A stretch of 64,000 nucleotides of DNA from JAJXWB01 sp964634325 (GTDB taxonomy: Bacteria; Pseudomonadota; Alphaproteobacteria; Rhizobiales; Beijerinckiaceae): positions 62,001 to 126,000 of the forward strand of contig CAZWJF010000002.1 of the NCBI GenBank assembly GCA_964634325.1. The letters are read 5' to 3'. Positions 33,687-41,699 of this stretch are shown here, one piece after another (position 1 is the stretch's first letter; every line of letters starts with the position of its first letter). The position numbers and the translations under genes are program-made. A model generated the notes under the pieces. That model did no database searches and had not been told where the DNA came from. It saw nothing but the letters and a program-made list of their open reading frames with translations.

Positions 33687-34181
33687 CTATGGCGCGAGCG
33701 ACAGCCGCTCGGCCGCGCTCAATTCGTATTCCTCGAGATTGTTCCCCGGTCCTGCGCGATCGACGACGAGAAAGAGACTGTCGGCGTCGGTCACGAGAAG
33801 GGGATGATGCCAGACGTTTCGTGCGTAATTGACGCCTTGCCGTCCCGTCGCGCGGAAGGCGCGGTAGGCGGACGCGTCGCGTGGATCGCCGCAGACGACG
33901 ACCAGCCACGGCCGCGCCTGCATCGGCGCAAAGAGCTGACTGCCGAGCGGGTGACGCTCCATCAAGGCGATGCTGATCGGCGCAGGTCGCGGCTGCGCGG
34001 TGAACAGGCTGACGTTGACGGCGCCGCCCTCGCTCGCGACGTCGATCCTGGCCTGTCCGTCGCAACGTCGCGCGAAACCCTGGTTGATCGTGGTGTGGAT
34101 TGCGCCCTCGGCGTCGATCACATCGCCGAACGGCGCGAAGCTTTCGCGCGTCAACGGTTCGATCTTCAGGGCGCGCGTCAT
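33687..34181 (-). CDS. allA: Ureidoglycolate lyase
   Basis: A 164-residue cupin-like enzyme that splits ureidoglycolate into glyoxylate and urea, the final step of the ureide branch. Conserved segments are LTRESFAPFGDVI at the start, MERHPLGSQLFAPM, and GVNYARNVWHHPLL carrying the active-site His pair. The ATG overlaps the puuD stop (ATGA, 34178-34181), so translation is coupled; the ureidoglycine aminohydrolase gene follows after 21 bases. Confidence 0.93.
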   Translation of the reverse strand: MTRALKIEPLTRESFAPFGDVIDAEGAIHTTINQGFARRCDGQARIDVASEGGAVNVSLFTAQPRPAPISIALMERHPLGSQLFAPMQARPWLVVVCGDPRDASAYRAFRATGRQGVNYARNVWHHPLLVTDADSLFLVVDRAGPGNNLEEYELSAAERLSLAP

Positions 34182-35395
34182 TTGTTGGCGAGCCAGTTCG
34201 CCAGGACCATGCGTTCCTCGCGCGTCATGTCCGTAATGTTGTTCGGCGGCATGGCGTGGGTCAGCACCGCCTGCAAGCGCACGAGATCCGCATTGCGCGC
34301 CATGTCTTCGGGCGTATCGAGCCTCACGCCTTTGGGCGGCGAGGCGAGGCTCGTCCACACGGGTTCGGCCGCATGGCACATCGCGCAGCGGCTGGTCAGA
34401 ACGTCCTCGACGTCTTTGGGCACATGCGCGCTCGCGGAGGCGACGGCCGGCGTCGAAAGTGCGGGCAGGCCGAGTTTTTGACGGCCGGCGGGATTGGAGA
34501 GCATCGACAGCCAGATCGCGATGGCGACGCAGGCGGCCGCAACGACCCACGCCCACCATTTGTCGCCTTTGCCTGCGTGACGCTGATTGTAGAAATAGCG
34601 CACCAGCGCGCCCGCGATCAGGACAAAGCCGACCATCGCCCAGGCGTAGGGCGACATGAACGTCATGGGATAGTGGCCCGAGATCATCAGGAAGAGCACG
34701 GGCAGGGTGAGATAATTGTTGTGGGTCGAACGCGTCTTCGCCTGCTTGCCGTATTTCGGATCGGGCGCGCGCCCGGCGATCAGATCGGCGACGACGATCT
34801 TGGTGTTCGGGATGATGTTCATGAACACGTTGCCGGTCATGATCGTGCCCATCAGCGCGCCGGTATGCAACAGCGCGCCACGCCCCGAAAACATGTGCTG
34901 GAAGAAGAAGGCCATCGCCATCACAAAGGCGAAGCCGACGGCCGCGAGCGCCACCTCGTTGCTGGCGAGCGGCGACTTGCAGAGCAAGTCATAGACGATC
35001 CAGCCGACCGCGAGCCCGCCGACGCCGATCGCCGCGGCCTGCCACGGCGTCAGCGGACGAACGCTGGGGTCGATCAAATAGAGGTCGGCGCCGAGATAGT
35101 AGACCCACACGAGCAGGGAGAAACCGGAAATCCACGTCGAGTAGGATTCCCATTTGTGCCACATCAGCTCGCTCGGCATCGTCTCCGGCGCGACCAGATA
35201 TTTTCGGACCTGGTAGAAGCCGCCGCCGTGCACCTCCCAGGCCTCGCCGCCCTTACCAGCCGGAATCTCGGGAATCGCCCTGATCGCGGCGTCGAGGTGC
35301 ATGAAATAGAAGGATGAGCCGATCCAGGCGATGCCCGTGATGATGTGGGTCCACCGCAAGAGCAGCCCACCCCATTCCAGCGCTATCGCATCCAT
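34178..35395 (-). CDS. puuD: Urate hydroxylase PuuD (membrane protein with C-terminal cytochrome c)
   Basis: Oxidises urate to 5-hydroxyisourate at the membrane. The 405-residue protein has about eight or nine transmembrane helices in the first 300 residues, starting with LRWTHIITGIAWIGSSFYFMHLD, then a periplasmic cytochrome c domain with heme motif C337-A-M-C340-H341 and a likely axial Met in THAMPPNN. Electrons are therefore probably passed to the respiratory chain instead of O2 directly. It leads the minus-strand arm of the purine cluster and is divergent from the LysR regulator, with a 95-base intergenic region. Confidence 0.95.
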   Translation of the reverse strand: MDAIALEWGGLLLRWTHIITGIAWIGSSFYFMHLDAAIRAIPEIPAGKGGEAWEVHGGGFYQVRKYLVAPETMPSELMWHKWESYSTWISGFSLLVWVYYLGADLYLIDPSVRPLTPWQAAAIGVGGLAVGWIVYDLLCKSPLASNEVALAAVGFAFVMAMAFFFQHMFSGRGALLHTGALMGTIMTGNVFMNIIPNTKIVVADLIAGRAPDPKYGKQAKTRSTHNNYLTLPVLFLMISGHYPMTFMSPYAWAMVGFVLIAGALVRYFYNQRHAGKGDKWWAWVVAAACVAIAIWLSMLSNPAGRQKLGLPALSTPAVASASAHVPKDVEDVLTSRCAMCHAAEPVWTSLASPPKGVRLDTPEDMARNADLVRLQAVLTHAMPPNNITDMTREERMVLANWLANK

Positions 35396-35471
35396 GTCCG
35401 CTTCTCCGATGGCGACCTTGCTAGTCTAGGCCGGCGACGCGTCTGACGATATTGTTGGAAAGCGCGCAGAC

Positions 35472-35478
35472 TTTCAAA
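35472..35478. promoter_or_regulatory. Possible LysR half-site between puuD and lysR
   Basis: TTTCAAA occurs here, 13 bases before the lysR start, and again as the left half of the inverted repeat before uraH (36476-36482). The match suggests a shared regulator, but a 7-mer alone is weak. Confidence 0.25.
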
Positions 35479-35490
35479 TCGGATCGCGAA

Positions 35491-36441
35491 ATGCTCTCGC
35501 TCGACAACATCCGGGTGTTCGTCCGGGCTGTGGAACTCGGTTCGTTCTCGTCGGCGGGCCGAAGCATGCGGCTTTCGGCCGCCGTCGTCAGCCACCGCAT
35601 TCGCAGCCTCGAAAAAGCGCTCGGCTGCCGACTTTTCAATCGCACGACGCGCAAGATGTTCCTGACCGAACAAGGGCGCGTCTTCTACGAGCACTGCCTG
35701 GATGTCGCACAGGCTATCGATCGCGCCGAGGCGAGCGTGTCGGACAAGGGCGCCGCGCCGCGCGGGCTTCTGAAAGTGACCGCGCCGCTCGGGTTCGGCC
35801 AGCGTGTCGTCGCGCCCTTCCTGCCGCGCTTTCAGGCGCGCTACCCGCAGATCGACGTCACGTTGCGCCTGTCGGACTATCTCGTCGATCTCTTCACGGA
35901 GGCCGTCGACGTGGCGGTGCGCATGGATCGCTTGCCCGATTCGTCTCTCATCGTGCGCAAGATCGCCGACGTCGAACGCGTGCTCTGCGCCGCGCCCGCC
36001 TATCTCGACGAACACGGCGCGCCGAAGTCGATTTCCGATCTCGAGAAGCACCGCTGCCTGATGCTTCGTTATCCCGGCTCCCGCCAGTTTCGCTGGACGC
36101 TCCAGCGCGGCGGACGGACTGTCTCAGCTACGGTCTCGGGCGGCCTCGACGCAGACGCCGGCGACGTTCTGACCCAATGGGCGCTGGCCGGCGAAGGCAT
36201 TGTGATGAAGCCTGTGTTCGAAGTCGCCGAACACCTGCGCTCCGGCGCGCTCGTGGCCGTGCTGCCGGACAATCCGCCGGCGCCCGTCACGCTCGCCATC
36301 CTCCACGCCTATCAGCGCATGGCGCCGCCGAAGGTGCGCGCGTTCGCCGACGCGCTCGCCGAGGAGGCGCGCGACTACATCGAAACCGCGCTCGCCGAGG
36401 CCCGGCCGGTCAAATCCAGGAAGCGCCGCGCGGCCGGCTGA
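35491..36441 (+). CDS. LysR family regulator of the purine cluster
   Basis: Transcription factor of 316 residues: an N-terminal winged helix-turn-helix (LSLDNIRVFVRAVELGSFSSAGRSMRLSAAVVSHRIRSLE-type, residues 2-62) and a C-terminal effector-binding domain (about 90-300) starting GLLKVTAPLGFGQRVVAPFL. The ATG at 35491 starts the family consensus; a TTG 39 bases earlier is possible. It stands between puuD and uraH, so it most likely responds to urate or a downstream ureide and controls both arms. That assignment is from position only. Confidence 0.9.
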   Translation: MLSLDNIRVFVRAVELGSFSSAGRSMRLSAAVVSHRIRSLEKALGCRLFNRTTRKMFLTEQGRVFYEHCLDVAQAIDRAEASVSDKGAAPRGLLKVTAPLGFGQRVVAPFLPRFQARYPQIDVTLRLSDYLVDLFTEAVDVAVRMDRLPDSSLIVRKIADVERVLCAAPAYLDEHGAPKSISDLEKHRCLMLRYPGSRQFRWTLQRGGRTVSATVSGGLDADAGDVLTQWALAGEGIVMKPVFEVAEHLRSGALVAVLPDNPPAPVTLAILHAYQRMAPPKVRAFADALAEEARDYIETALAEARPVKSRKRRAAG

Positions 36442-36476
36442 ACGCGCGGGATTGACGCGGCGTACGCAAGCGCAGT

Positions 36477-36493
36477 TTCAAAGAATATTTGAA
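36477..36493. promoter_or_regulatory. Inverted repeat upstream of uraH, candidate LysR operator
   Basis: Perfect arms TTCAAA / TTTGAA flank GAATA, 49 bases before the uraH start, in an AT-rich island. The outer bases fit the LTTR T-N11-A pattern. The left arm recurs next to the lysR start. Confidence 0.5.
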
Positions 36494-36541
36494 TGTGGAA
36501 CCATTGCGCGCTGCTACAATGAGACCAGCGGGGAGCAGAAT

Positions 36542-36898
36542 ATGGGCCGACTTTCGACGCATGTGCTGGACATTCAGGTCGGGCGGCCGGCGGCGGGCGT
36601 CGCGATCGAACTCCTGCGCATCGGCGAGGACGGCGCGGCGTCGCATCTCAAATCGATCCGCACCAACGCCGACGGTCGCACCGACGCTCCTCTCCTTTCG
36701 GGCGACGAGATGGCGACCGGCGTCTACGAGTTGCGCTTCCATGCCGGAGATTACTTTCGCGCCGCGGACGCAAATCTGCCGGAGCCCGCCTTCGTCGACG
36801 TCGTGCCGATCCGCTTCGGCATAGCGGATGCGACCGGGCACTATCACGTGCCGCTGCTCGTCTCGCCCTGGGCGTATTCGACCTACCGGGGCTCGTGA
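36542..36898 (+). CDS. uraH: 5-Hydroxyisourate hydrolase (transthyretin-like)
   Basis: A 118-residue TTR-like tetramer subunit that hydrolyses 5-hydroxyisourate to OHCU. The His of LSTHVLD, the Arg in IRTNADGRTD, GHYHVPLLVSPWAYSTYRGS with the terminal YRGS tetrapeptide are exactly the family signature. GGGGAGCAGAAT precedes the ATG. The frame extends 30 codons upstream through the inverted repeat, so 36542 is preferred. The puuE-uraD gene starts 3 bases after the stop. Confidence 0.95.
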   Translation: MGRLSTHVLDIQVGRPAAGVAIELLRIGEDGAASHLKSIRTNADGRTDAPLLSGDEMATGVYELRFHAGDYFRAADANLPEPAFVDVVPIRFGIADATGHYHVPLLVSPWAYSTYRGS

Positions 36899-36901
36899 GC
36901 G

Positions 36902-38317
36902 ATGGCGGCCTATCCCCGCGACATGATCGGTTACGGCGAGACGCCGCCGCATGCCCGCTGGCCGGGCGACGCGCGGATCGCCGTGCAGTTCGTCGTCAAT
37001 TACGAGGAAGGCGGCGAGAACAACATCCTACATGGCGACGCCGCCTCCGAAGCCTTCCTGTCGGAGATTGTCGGCGCGCAGCCCTGGCCCGGCCAGCGGC
37101 ACATGAATATGGAATCGATATACGAATACGGGTCGCGCGCCGGCTTCTGGCGGCTCTTGCGCCTGTTCCGCGCGCGCTCCATGCCGGTCACGGTTTTCGG
37201 CGTCGCCACCGCGCTGGCGCGCAATCCGGACGCCGTTGCGGCGATGAAGTCCGCCGGCTGGGAGATTGCGAGCCACGGGCTCAAGTGGATCGACTACAAG
37301 GACACGACGCCCGAAAAAGAACGCGCCGATATCGCCGAGGCCATCCGTCTGCACACGGACGTCGTCGGCGAACGGCCGCTCGGCTTCTACCAGGGGCGGT
37401 CCTCCGAGCACACCATTCCGCTGACCATCGAGGAAGGTGGGTTTCTCTACAGCGCGGACGTCTACGCCGACGAGCTTCCGTACTGGCATGACGACGGCAG
37501 GCGTCAGCAATTGCTCGTCCCCTACACGCTCGACGCCAACGACATGCGTTTCGCCACCCCGCAGGGCTTCAACAGCGGCGACCAGTTTTTCGCCTATCTC
37601 AAGGACAGTTTCGACACGCTCTACGCCGAGGGCGACGATCGGCCGAAAATGCTGTCGATCGGCCTGCACTGCCGTCTGGTCGGTCGTCCCGGCCGCGCCG
37701 CGGCGCTTGCGCGCTTTCTTGATTATGTGCGCGGCCACGAGCGCGTCTGGGTCGCGACCCGCCTGGATATCGCCCGCCACTGGATCAGGACGCATCCGCC
37801 GAAGGCCGGTTATATCCCGAGCCGCATGGGTCGCGGGCTCTTCACCGAAGTCTTTGGCGACATCTACGAGCACACGCCGCAAATTGCGGCGGCCGCCCAT
37901 GCGAAGGGGCTCGGGCCGGACGCCGATACGGCCGGCGGCTTGCACGAAGCCATGGCGCGCGTCGCACGCGCCTTGTCAAACGACGAAAAGCTGGCGCTGA
38001 TCCGCGCCCATCCGGATCTCGCCGGCCGCCTCGCGCTGGCCAAGAGCTTGACCGCCGACTCGGCGAAAGAGCAGGGATCGGCGGGCCTCGATCGTCTGAC
38101 GCCCGATGAGCTCGAGCGTTTCACCTCGCTCAACGATTCCTACAAAGCGAAATTCGGCTTTCCCTTCATCATGGCGGTGAAGGGGGCGAGCAAAGACGAA
38201 ATTCTCTCGGCGTTCGAGCGGCGCATCAGCCATACGCCGGAGCAGGAATTCACGGAGGCGTTGGCGCAGATCGAAAAAATCGCGCTTCTGCGTCTGAGCG
38301 ACAGATTGCCGGCTTGA
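36902..38317 (+). CDS. puuE: Bifunctional allantoinase (PuuE) - OHCU decarboxylase (UraD) fusion
   Basis: A 471-residue fusion. Residues 1 to about 305 are a polysaccharide-deacetylase-fold allantoinase of the metal-independent PuuE type (VNYEEGGENNILHGD, YEYGSRAGFWRLLRLF, FYQGRSSEHT). Residues about 309-471 are an OHCU decarboxylase with GDIYEHTPQIA and the catalytic His370 in RAHPDLAGR. UraD makes S-allantoin from OHCU and PuuE opens it to allantoate, so two consecutive steps share one chain. The order on the chain is the reverse of the pathway order. It follows uraH with a 3-base gap. Confidence 0.93.
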   Translation: MAAYPRDMIGYGETPPHARWPGDARIAVQFVVNYEEGGENNILHGDAASEAFLSEIVGAQPWPGQRHMNMESIYEYGSRAGFWRLLRLFRARSMPVTVFGVATALARNPDAVAAMKSAGWEIASHGLKWIDYKDTTPEKERADIAEAIRLHTDVVGERPLGFYQGRSSEHTIPLTIEEGGFLYSADVYADELPYWHDDGRRQQLLVPYTLDANDMRFATPQGFNSGDQFFAYLKDSFDTLYAEGDDRPKMLSIGLHCRLVGRPGRAAALARFLDYVRGHERVWVATRLDIARHWIRTHPPKAGYIPSRMGRGLFTEVFGDIYEHTPQIAAAAHAKGLGPDADTAGGLHEAMARVARALSNDEKLALIRAHPDLAGRLALAKSLTADSAKEQGSAGLDRLTPDELERFTSLNDSYKAKFGFPFIMAVKGASKDEILSAFERRISHTPEQEFTEALAQIEKIALLRLSDRLPA

Positions 38318-38340
38318 ACGGGCGCCGGTCTTGCATGCGT

Positions 38341-38359
38341 AGCGAATGACAAATTCGCT
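38341..38359. promoter_or_regulatory. Perfect inverted repeat before the NCS2 permease gene
   Basis: Arms AGCGAAT / ATTCGCT flank GACAA, 22 bases before the permease ATG. It could be an operator or a hairpin occluding the nearby SD (GGAGAGG at 38370-38376). No U-tract follows, so it is not a terminator. Confidence 0.45.
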
Positions 38360-38381
38360 CACCGACTTGGAGAGGCGACAC

Positions 38382-39800
38382 ATGAGCGACACGACCGATC
38401 ACGGCGTCGACGAAGTTCTGCCGCCGCAGCGCCTCGTCGCGCTGGGCATTCAACATGTTCTCGTCATGTACGCCGGCGCGGTGGCGGTGCCCTTCATCAT
38501 TTCCGGCGCGCTCGGTCTTTCGGCGGAGCAGCGCACGCTGCTCATCAACGCCGACCTGTTCGCTTGCGGACTGGCGACTCTCGTCCAATCCTTCGGGTTT
38601 CCGGGCGTCGGCATCCGTTTGCCTGTGATGATGGGAGTGACCTTCGCCTCGGTCGCGCCCATGCTCGCGATGATCGGCGCGGGCAAGGCGGCGGGCGCGA
38701 CGCCGACCGCGACGCTGCTCAACATCTACGGCGCGGTGATCGCGGCCGGCGTGTTCGCGGCGCTCGTCGCTCCGCTGATCGGCAGGCTCCTGCGTTTTTT
38801 TCCGCCGGTCGTCACGGGCACGATCATCGCCGTGATCGGCATCACGCTGATGCGCATCGGCATCGGCTGGGCCGGCGGCGCGCTGCCGACCGTGAAGAAG
38901 AGCCTCGACGGCGTCATGGGCGACTTTCCCAATCCTGCCTTCGGCCATCCGGAGAATCTCGCCATCGCCGCGATCGTGCTCGTCGCGATCCTCCTGATTT
39001 CGCGATACGCGAAGGGTTTTTTCGCCAATATCGCGGTGCTTCTCGGCATCATCGTCGGCGCGATTGTCGCGGCCTTCATGGGCAAGCTGAATTACGCCCT
39101 GATCGACAACGCCGCGTGGTTCGGTCTGGTTTATCCCTTCCAGTTCGGCATGCCGACGTTCGACTTCTGGTCGGTGTTGACCATGTGCGTCGTCATGATC
39201 GTCGTCATGGTGGAATCGACGGGCATGTTCCTCGCGCTCGGCCAGATGACCGGCAAACCAATCGACTCGAAAGAGCTCACGAAAGGATTGCGCGCCGATG
39301 GCGTCGGAACGATCCTCGGCGGCGTCATGAACACCTTCCCCTACACGTCCTACTCGCAGAACGTGGGCCTTGTCGGCGTGACGGGCGTTCGATCCCGTTA
39401 CGTGGCGGTCGCGGGCGGCGTGATCTTGTTGATCCTCGGCCTCATTCCCAAACTTGCCGCCGTATTCGGCGCGATCCCGGTGAGCGTGCTCGGCGGCGCG
39501 GGTCTGGTGATGTTCGGCATGGTGGCGGCGACCGGCGTCCGCATCCTGGCCGGCGTCGACTACACGACCAACCGCAACAACCTGATGATCGTCGCGCTCG
39601 GCATCGGCTTCGGCATGATCACGCTGATCGCGCCGAATTTCTTCGAGGCTTTCCCGAAGCAACTCAAGCCGCTGCTGGAGTCGGGCATTCTGCTGACGAC
39701 GATCGTCACCGTGGCGCTCAACGCCTTCTTCAACGGCGCCGGCTCTCAGACAGCTGGCGGGACGGATGCGGCGGCGAGCCGGGCCGAGGGAGCGCATTAG
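38382..39800 (+). CDS. NCS2 nucleobase:cation symporter (urate/xanthine permease)
   Basis: Fourteen-helix purine permease of 472 residues, nucleobase-ascorbate transporter family. Conserved elements are QHVLVMYAGAVAVPFI (TM1), GIRLPVMMGVTFASVAPM (TM3), the ESTGMFLALG substrate-site Glu and QNVGLVGVTGVRSR (the NAT signature region). The ATG at 38382 follows GGAGAGGCGACAC; a second ATG 36 bases earlier lies inside the inverted repeat region. By context the cargo is probably urate or xanthine. A UapA/UacT-like specificity cannot be settled by eye. Confidence 0.92.
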   Translation: MSDTTDHGVDEVLPPQRLVALGIQHVLVMYAGAVAVPFIISGALGLSAEQRTLLINADLFACGLATLVQSFGFPGVGIRLPVMMGVTFASVAPMLAMIGAGKAAGATPTATLLNIYGAVIAAGVFAALVAPLIGRLLRFFPPVVTGTIIAVIGITLMRIGIGWAGGALPTVKKSLDGVMGDFPNPAFGHPENLAIAAIVLVAILLISRYAKGFFANIAVLLGIIVGAIVAAFMGKLNYALIDNAAWFGLVYPFQFGMPTFDFWSVLTMCVVMIVVMVESTGMFLALGQMTGKPIDSKELTKGLRADGVGTILGGVMNTFPYTSYSQNVGLVGVTGVRSRYVAVAGGVILLILGLIPKLAAVFGAIPVSVLGGAGLVMFGMVAATGVRILAGVDYTTNRNNLMIVALGIGFGMITLIAPNFFEAFPKQLKPLLESGILLTTIVTVALNAFFNGAGSQTAGGTDAAASRAEGAH

Positions 39801-40000
39801 GACGCGCTACGCTGTTGCGTCCAGGTGCATGCGCGCCCGCAAGCCTGGTCAGGACTTCCGGATGCCGGCCTCCGGGCCAGACTTGCTGCTCGAGCGCTGC
39901 GTAGCGAGGCGCTTGCGATCCGCCGTCCTCCGCCGCGTCGTGACCGCCTACCGCCAGAGCGCAAGAATCCGATAGAGTCGCGGCGAGGAGCGCGCGCCGC

Positions 40001-40894
40001 ATGAACGATCCGATTCGTTATGTCGATCCCGTCTATCGTCCGCCCAGCGAGGCGGAATCGCTGATCCTGCCGGTGACCGACGGCTGTTCGTGGAACCGAT
40101 GCACGTTCTGCGAGATGTACACTGCGCCGCAGAAAAAGTTTCGCCCGCGCGACGAGGCGGAGGTCTTGGACGCCATCAAACGCTGCGGGGCGCTCTACGC
40201 GGGCGAGATCAAACGAATCTTCCTCGCCGACGGCGACGCCATGACTTTGTCGACGCGCCGGCTGGTCGCGATACTCGAGGCGATCCGGCGTGAAATGCCG
40301 AGCGTGCGGCGGGTGTCGAGCTATTGCCTGCCGCGCAACGTCCGGAAGAAGTCTGTCGATGAATTGCGCGAACTCCATGAGCTCGGCCTGAGCATGGTCT
40401 ATGTGGGGGCGGAATCCGGCGACGATCTGGTGCTGCAGAAGGTCAACAAGGGCGAGACATTCGAGACCACGCGCGAGGCGCTGCACAAGCTTGGCGAAGC
40501 GGGAATCAAGCGCTCGGTGATGATCTTGACCGGACTCGGCGGCGAAGCGCTGACGGTGCAGCACGCCGAAAATTCGGCGCGTCTCGCCAACGAGGCCGAG
40601 CCCGAGTTTCTCTCGACGTTGGTCGTGAGTTTTCCGAAGGGCGAAGAGAGATTGCGCGAGGGATTCCCGGACTTCGCGCCGCTGAGCGTCTCCGGCCTGC
40701 TGCGGGAAATGGAGCTGTTCGTCTCGCGCCTCGATCTGCGGCGCACTGTATTCCGCAGCGACCACGCCTCCAACTGGCTGGTGTTGAAGGGAACCCTCGG
40801 AGCCGACAAGGCGCGCCTGCTCGGGCAACTGCGGGCCGCCATCGCGGCGCCGGAGCAGGCGCCCTTGCGCCCGGCCTGGGCGCGGGGGCTTTGA
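40001..40894 (+). CDS. Radical SAM protein of unknown function (Cx4Cx2C)
   Basis: A 297-residue radical SAM protein. The cluster-binding cysteines are Cys29, Cys34 and Cys37 in DGCSWNRCTFCEMY, spacing Cx4Cx2C rather than the usual Cx3Cx2C. Downstream are IFLADGDAMTL (strand with the GGD/E-like motif), SSYCLPRNVRKKS and MVYVGAESGDDLVLQKVNKG, the last typical of the COG1032-like barrel. No accessory domain (B12, TRAM, SPASM) is visible. Related genes are often mis-called coproporphyrinogen oxidase; I would not assign that. It is convergent with the liv operon. Confidence 0.85.
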   Translation: MNDPIRYVDPVYRPPSEAESLILPVTDGCSWNRCTFCEMYTAPQKKFRPRDEAEVLDAIKRCGALYAGEIKRIFLADGDAMTLSTRRLVAILEAIRREMPSVRRVSSYCLPRNVRKKSVDELRELHELGLSMVYVGAESGDDLVLQKVNKGETFETTREALHKLGEAGIKRSVMILTGLGGEALTVQHAENSARLANEAEPEFLSTLVVSFPKGEERLREGFPDFAPLSVSGLLREMELFVSRLDLRRTVFRSDHASNWLVLKGTLGADKARLLGQLRAAIAAPEQAPLRPAWARGL

Positions 40895-40966
40895 GCATGT
40901 CCGCGCTTGCGGAAATCGGGCCGGCGACCTTGCGCTGCGCCGAGCCGCAGTCCGCGCCCAATGCGG

Positions 40967-41689
40967 TCAGTGCGCCGCGCCCAGATAGGCGGCTTGAACG
41001 GCGGGATCGACGCGAAGCTTGTCGGCTGGTCCCGATACGGTGATCGAGCCGTTCTCCAGCACATAGCCGAAATCGGCGACGTTGAGAGCGGCCGCTGCGA
41101 ATTGCTCGACGAGCAGCATCGTCACCCTGGCCTGCTTCAGGCGTGCAACTGTGGCGAAGACTTCCTCGACCAGACGCGGCGCGAGGCCCATGGACGGCTC
41201 GTCCAGCAGCAATACACGCGGATCGAGCATAAGCGCGCGCGCCATTGCGAGCATTTGCTGTTCGCCGCCCGACAAAGTGCCGGCGAGTTGGTCGCGGCGT
41301 TCCGCGAGCCTCGGGAACAGCTCGAACATACGGTCGAGATCGCGATCGACGTCGCCCTTCGGACGCGCGCCGGTCAGGCGCGGGAAGGCGCCGAGCAGCA
41401 GATTGTCGCGCACCGGCAGGGTGGTGAACACGCGCCGATTTTCAGGCGAATGCGCGACGCCGCGACGCGTGATGCGATAGGCTGGCTCGCCGGCGATTTC
41501 TTCGCCGTCCAGCATGATCGAGCCCGACTGCGGCTTGATCATGCCGGAGACCGCGCGCAGCGTCGTCGTCTTGCCTGCGCCATTGGAGCCGATCAGCGTA
41601 ACGAGCTGTCCTTCCTGCACCTCGAGCGAGATGCCGTGCAGCACTTGCACCTTGCCGTAGCCGGCGACGAGGTTTTCGACTTTGAGCAT
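40967..41689 (-). CDS. livF: Branched-chain amino acid-type ABC transporter ATPase LivF
   Basis: A 240-residue HAAT-family ATPase. Walker A is GSNGAGKTTT, the Q-loop HSPENRRVF, the signature LSGGEQQ, Walker B VLLLDEPSMGLAP, and the switch residue region LLVEQFAAAAL. ENRRVF and the LAPRLVEEVF helix are characteristic of LivF. It starts 10 bases after the fused LivM-LivG gene and is the last gene of the operon livK-livH-livMG-livF. Confidence 0.93.
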   Translation of the reverse strand: MLKVENLVAGYGKVQVLHGISLEVQEGQLVTLIGSNGAGKTTTLRAVSGMIKPQSGSIMLDGEEIAGEPAYRITRRGVAHSPENRRVFTTLPVRDNLLLGAFPRLTGARPKGDVDRDLDRMFELFPRLAERRDQLAGTLSGGEQQMLAMARALMLDPRVLLLDEPSMGLAPRLVEEVFATVARLKQARVTMLLVEQFAAAALNVADFGYVLENGSITVSGPADKLRVDPAVQAAYLGAAH

Positions 41690-41699
41690 CGCCGGCTCC

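Noticed and set aside
38250..39797. A 515-codon frame antisense to the NCS2 permease
   Set aside because: Highly charged repetitive composition that mirrors the hydrophobic codons of the permease; no SD or motif.
40001..40894. Oxygen-independent coproporphyrinogen oxidase (HemN) for the radical SAM gene
   Set aside because: The cysteine spacing and the absence of the HemN C-terminal domain do not fit.
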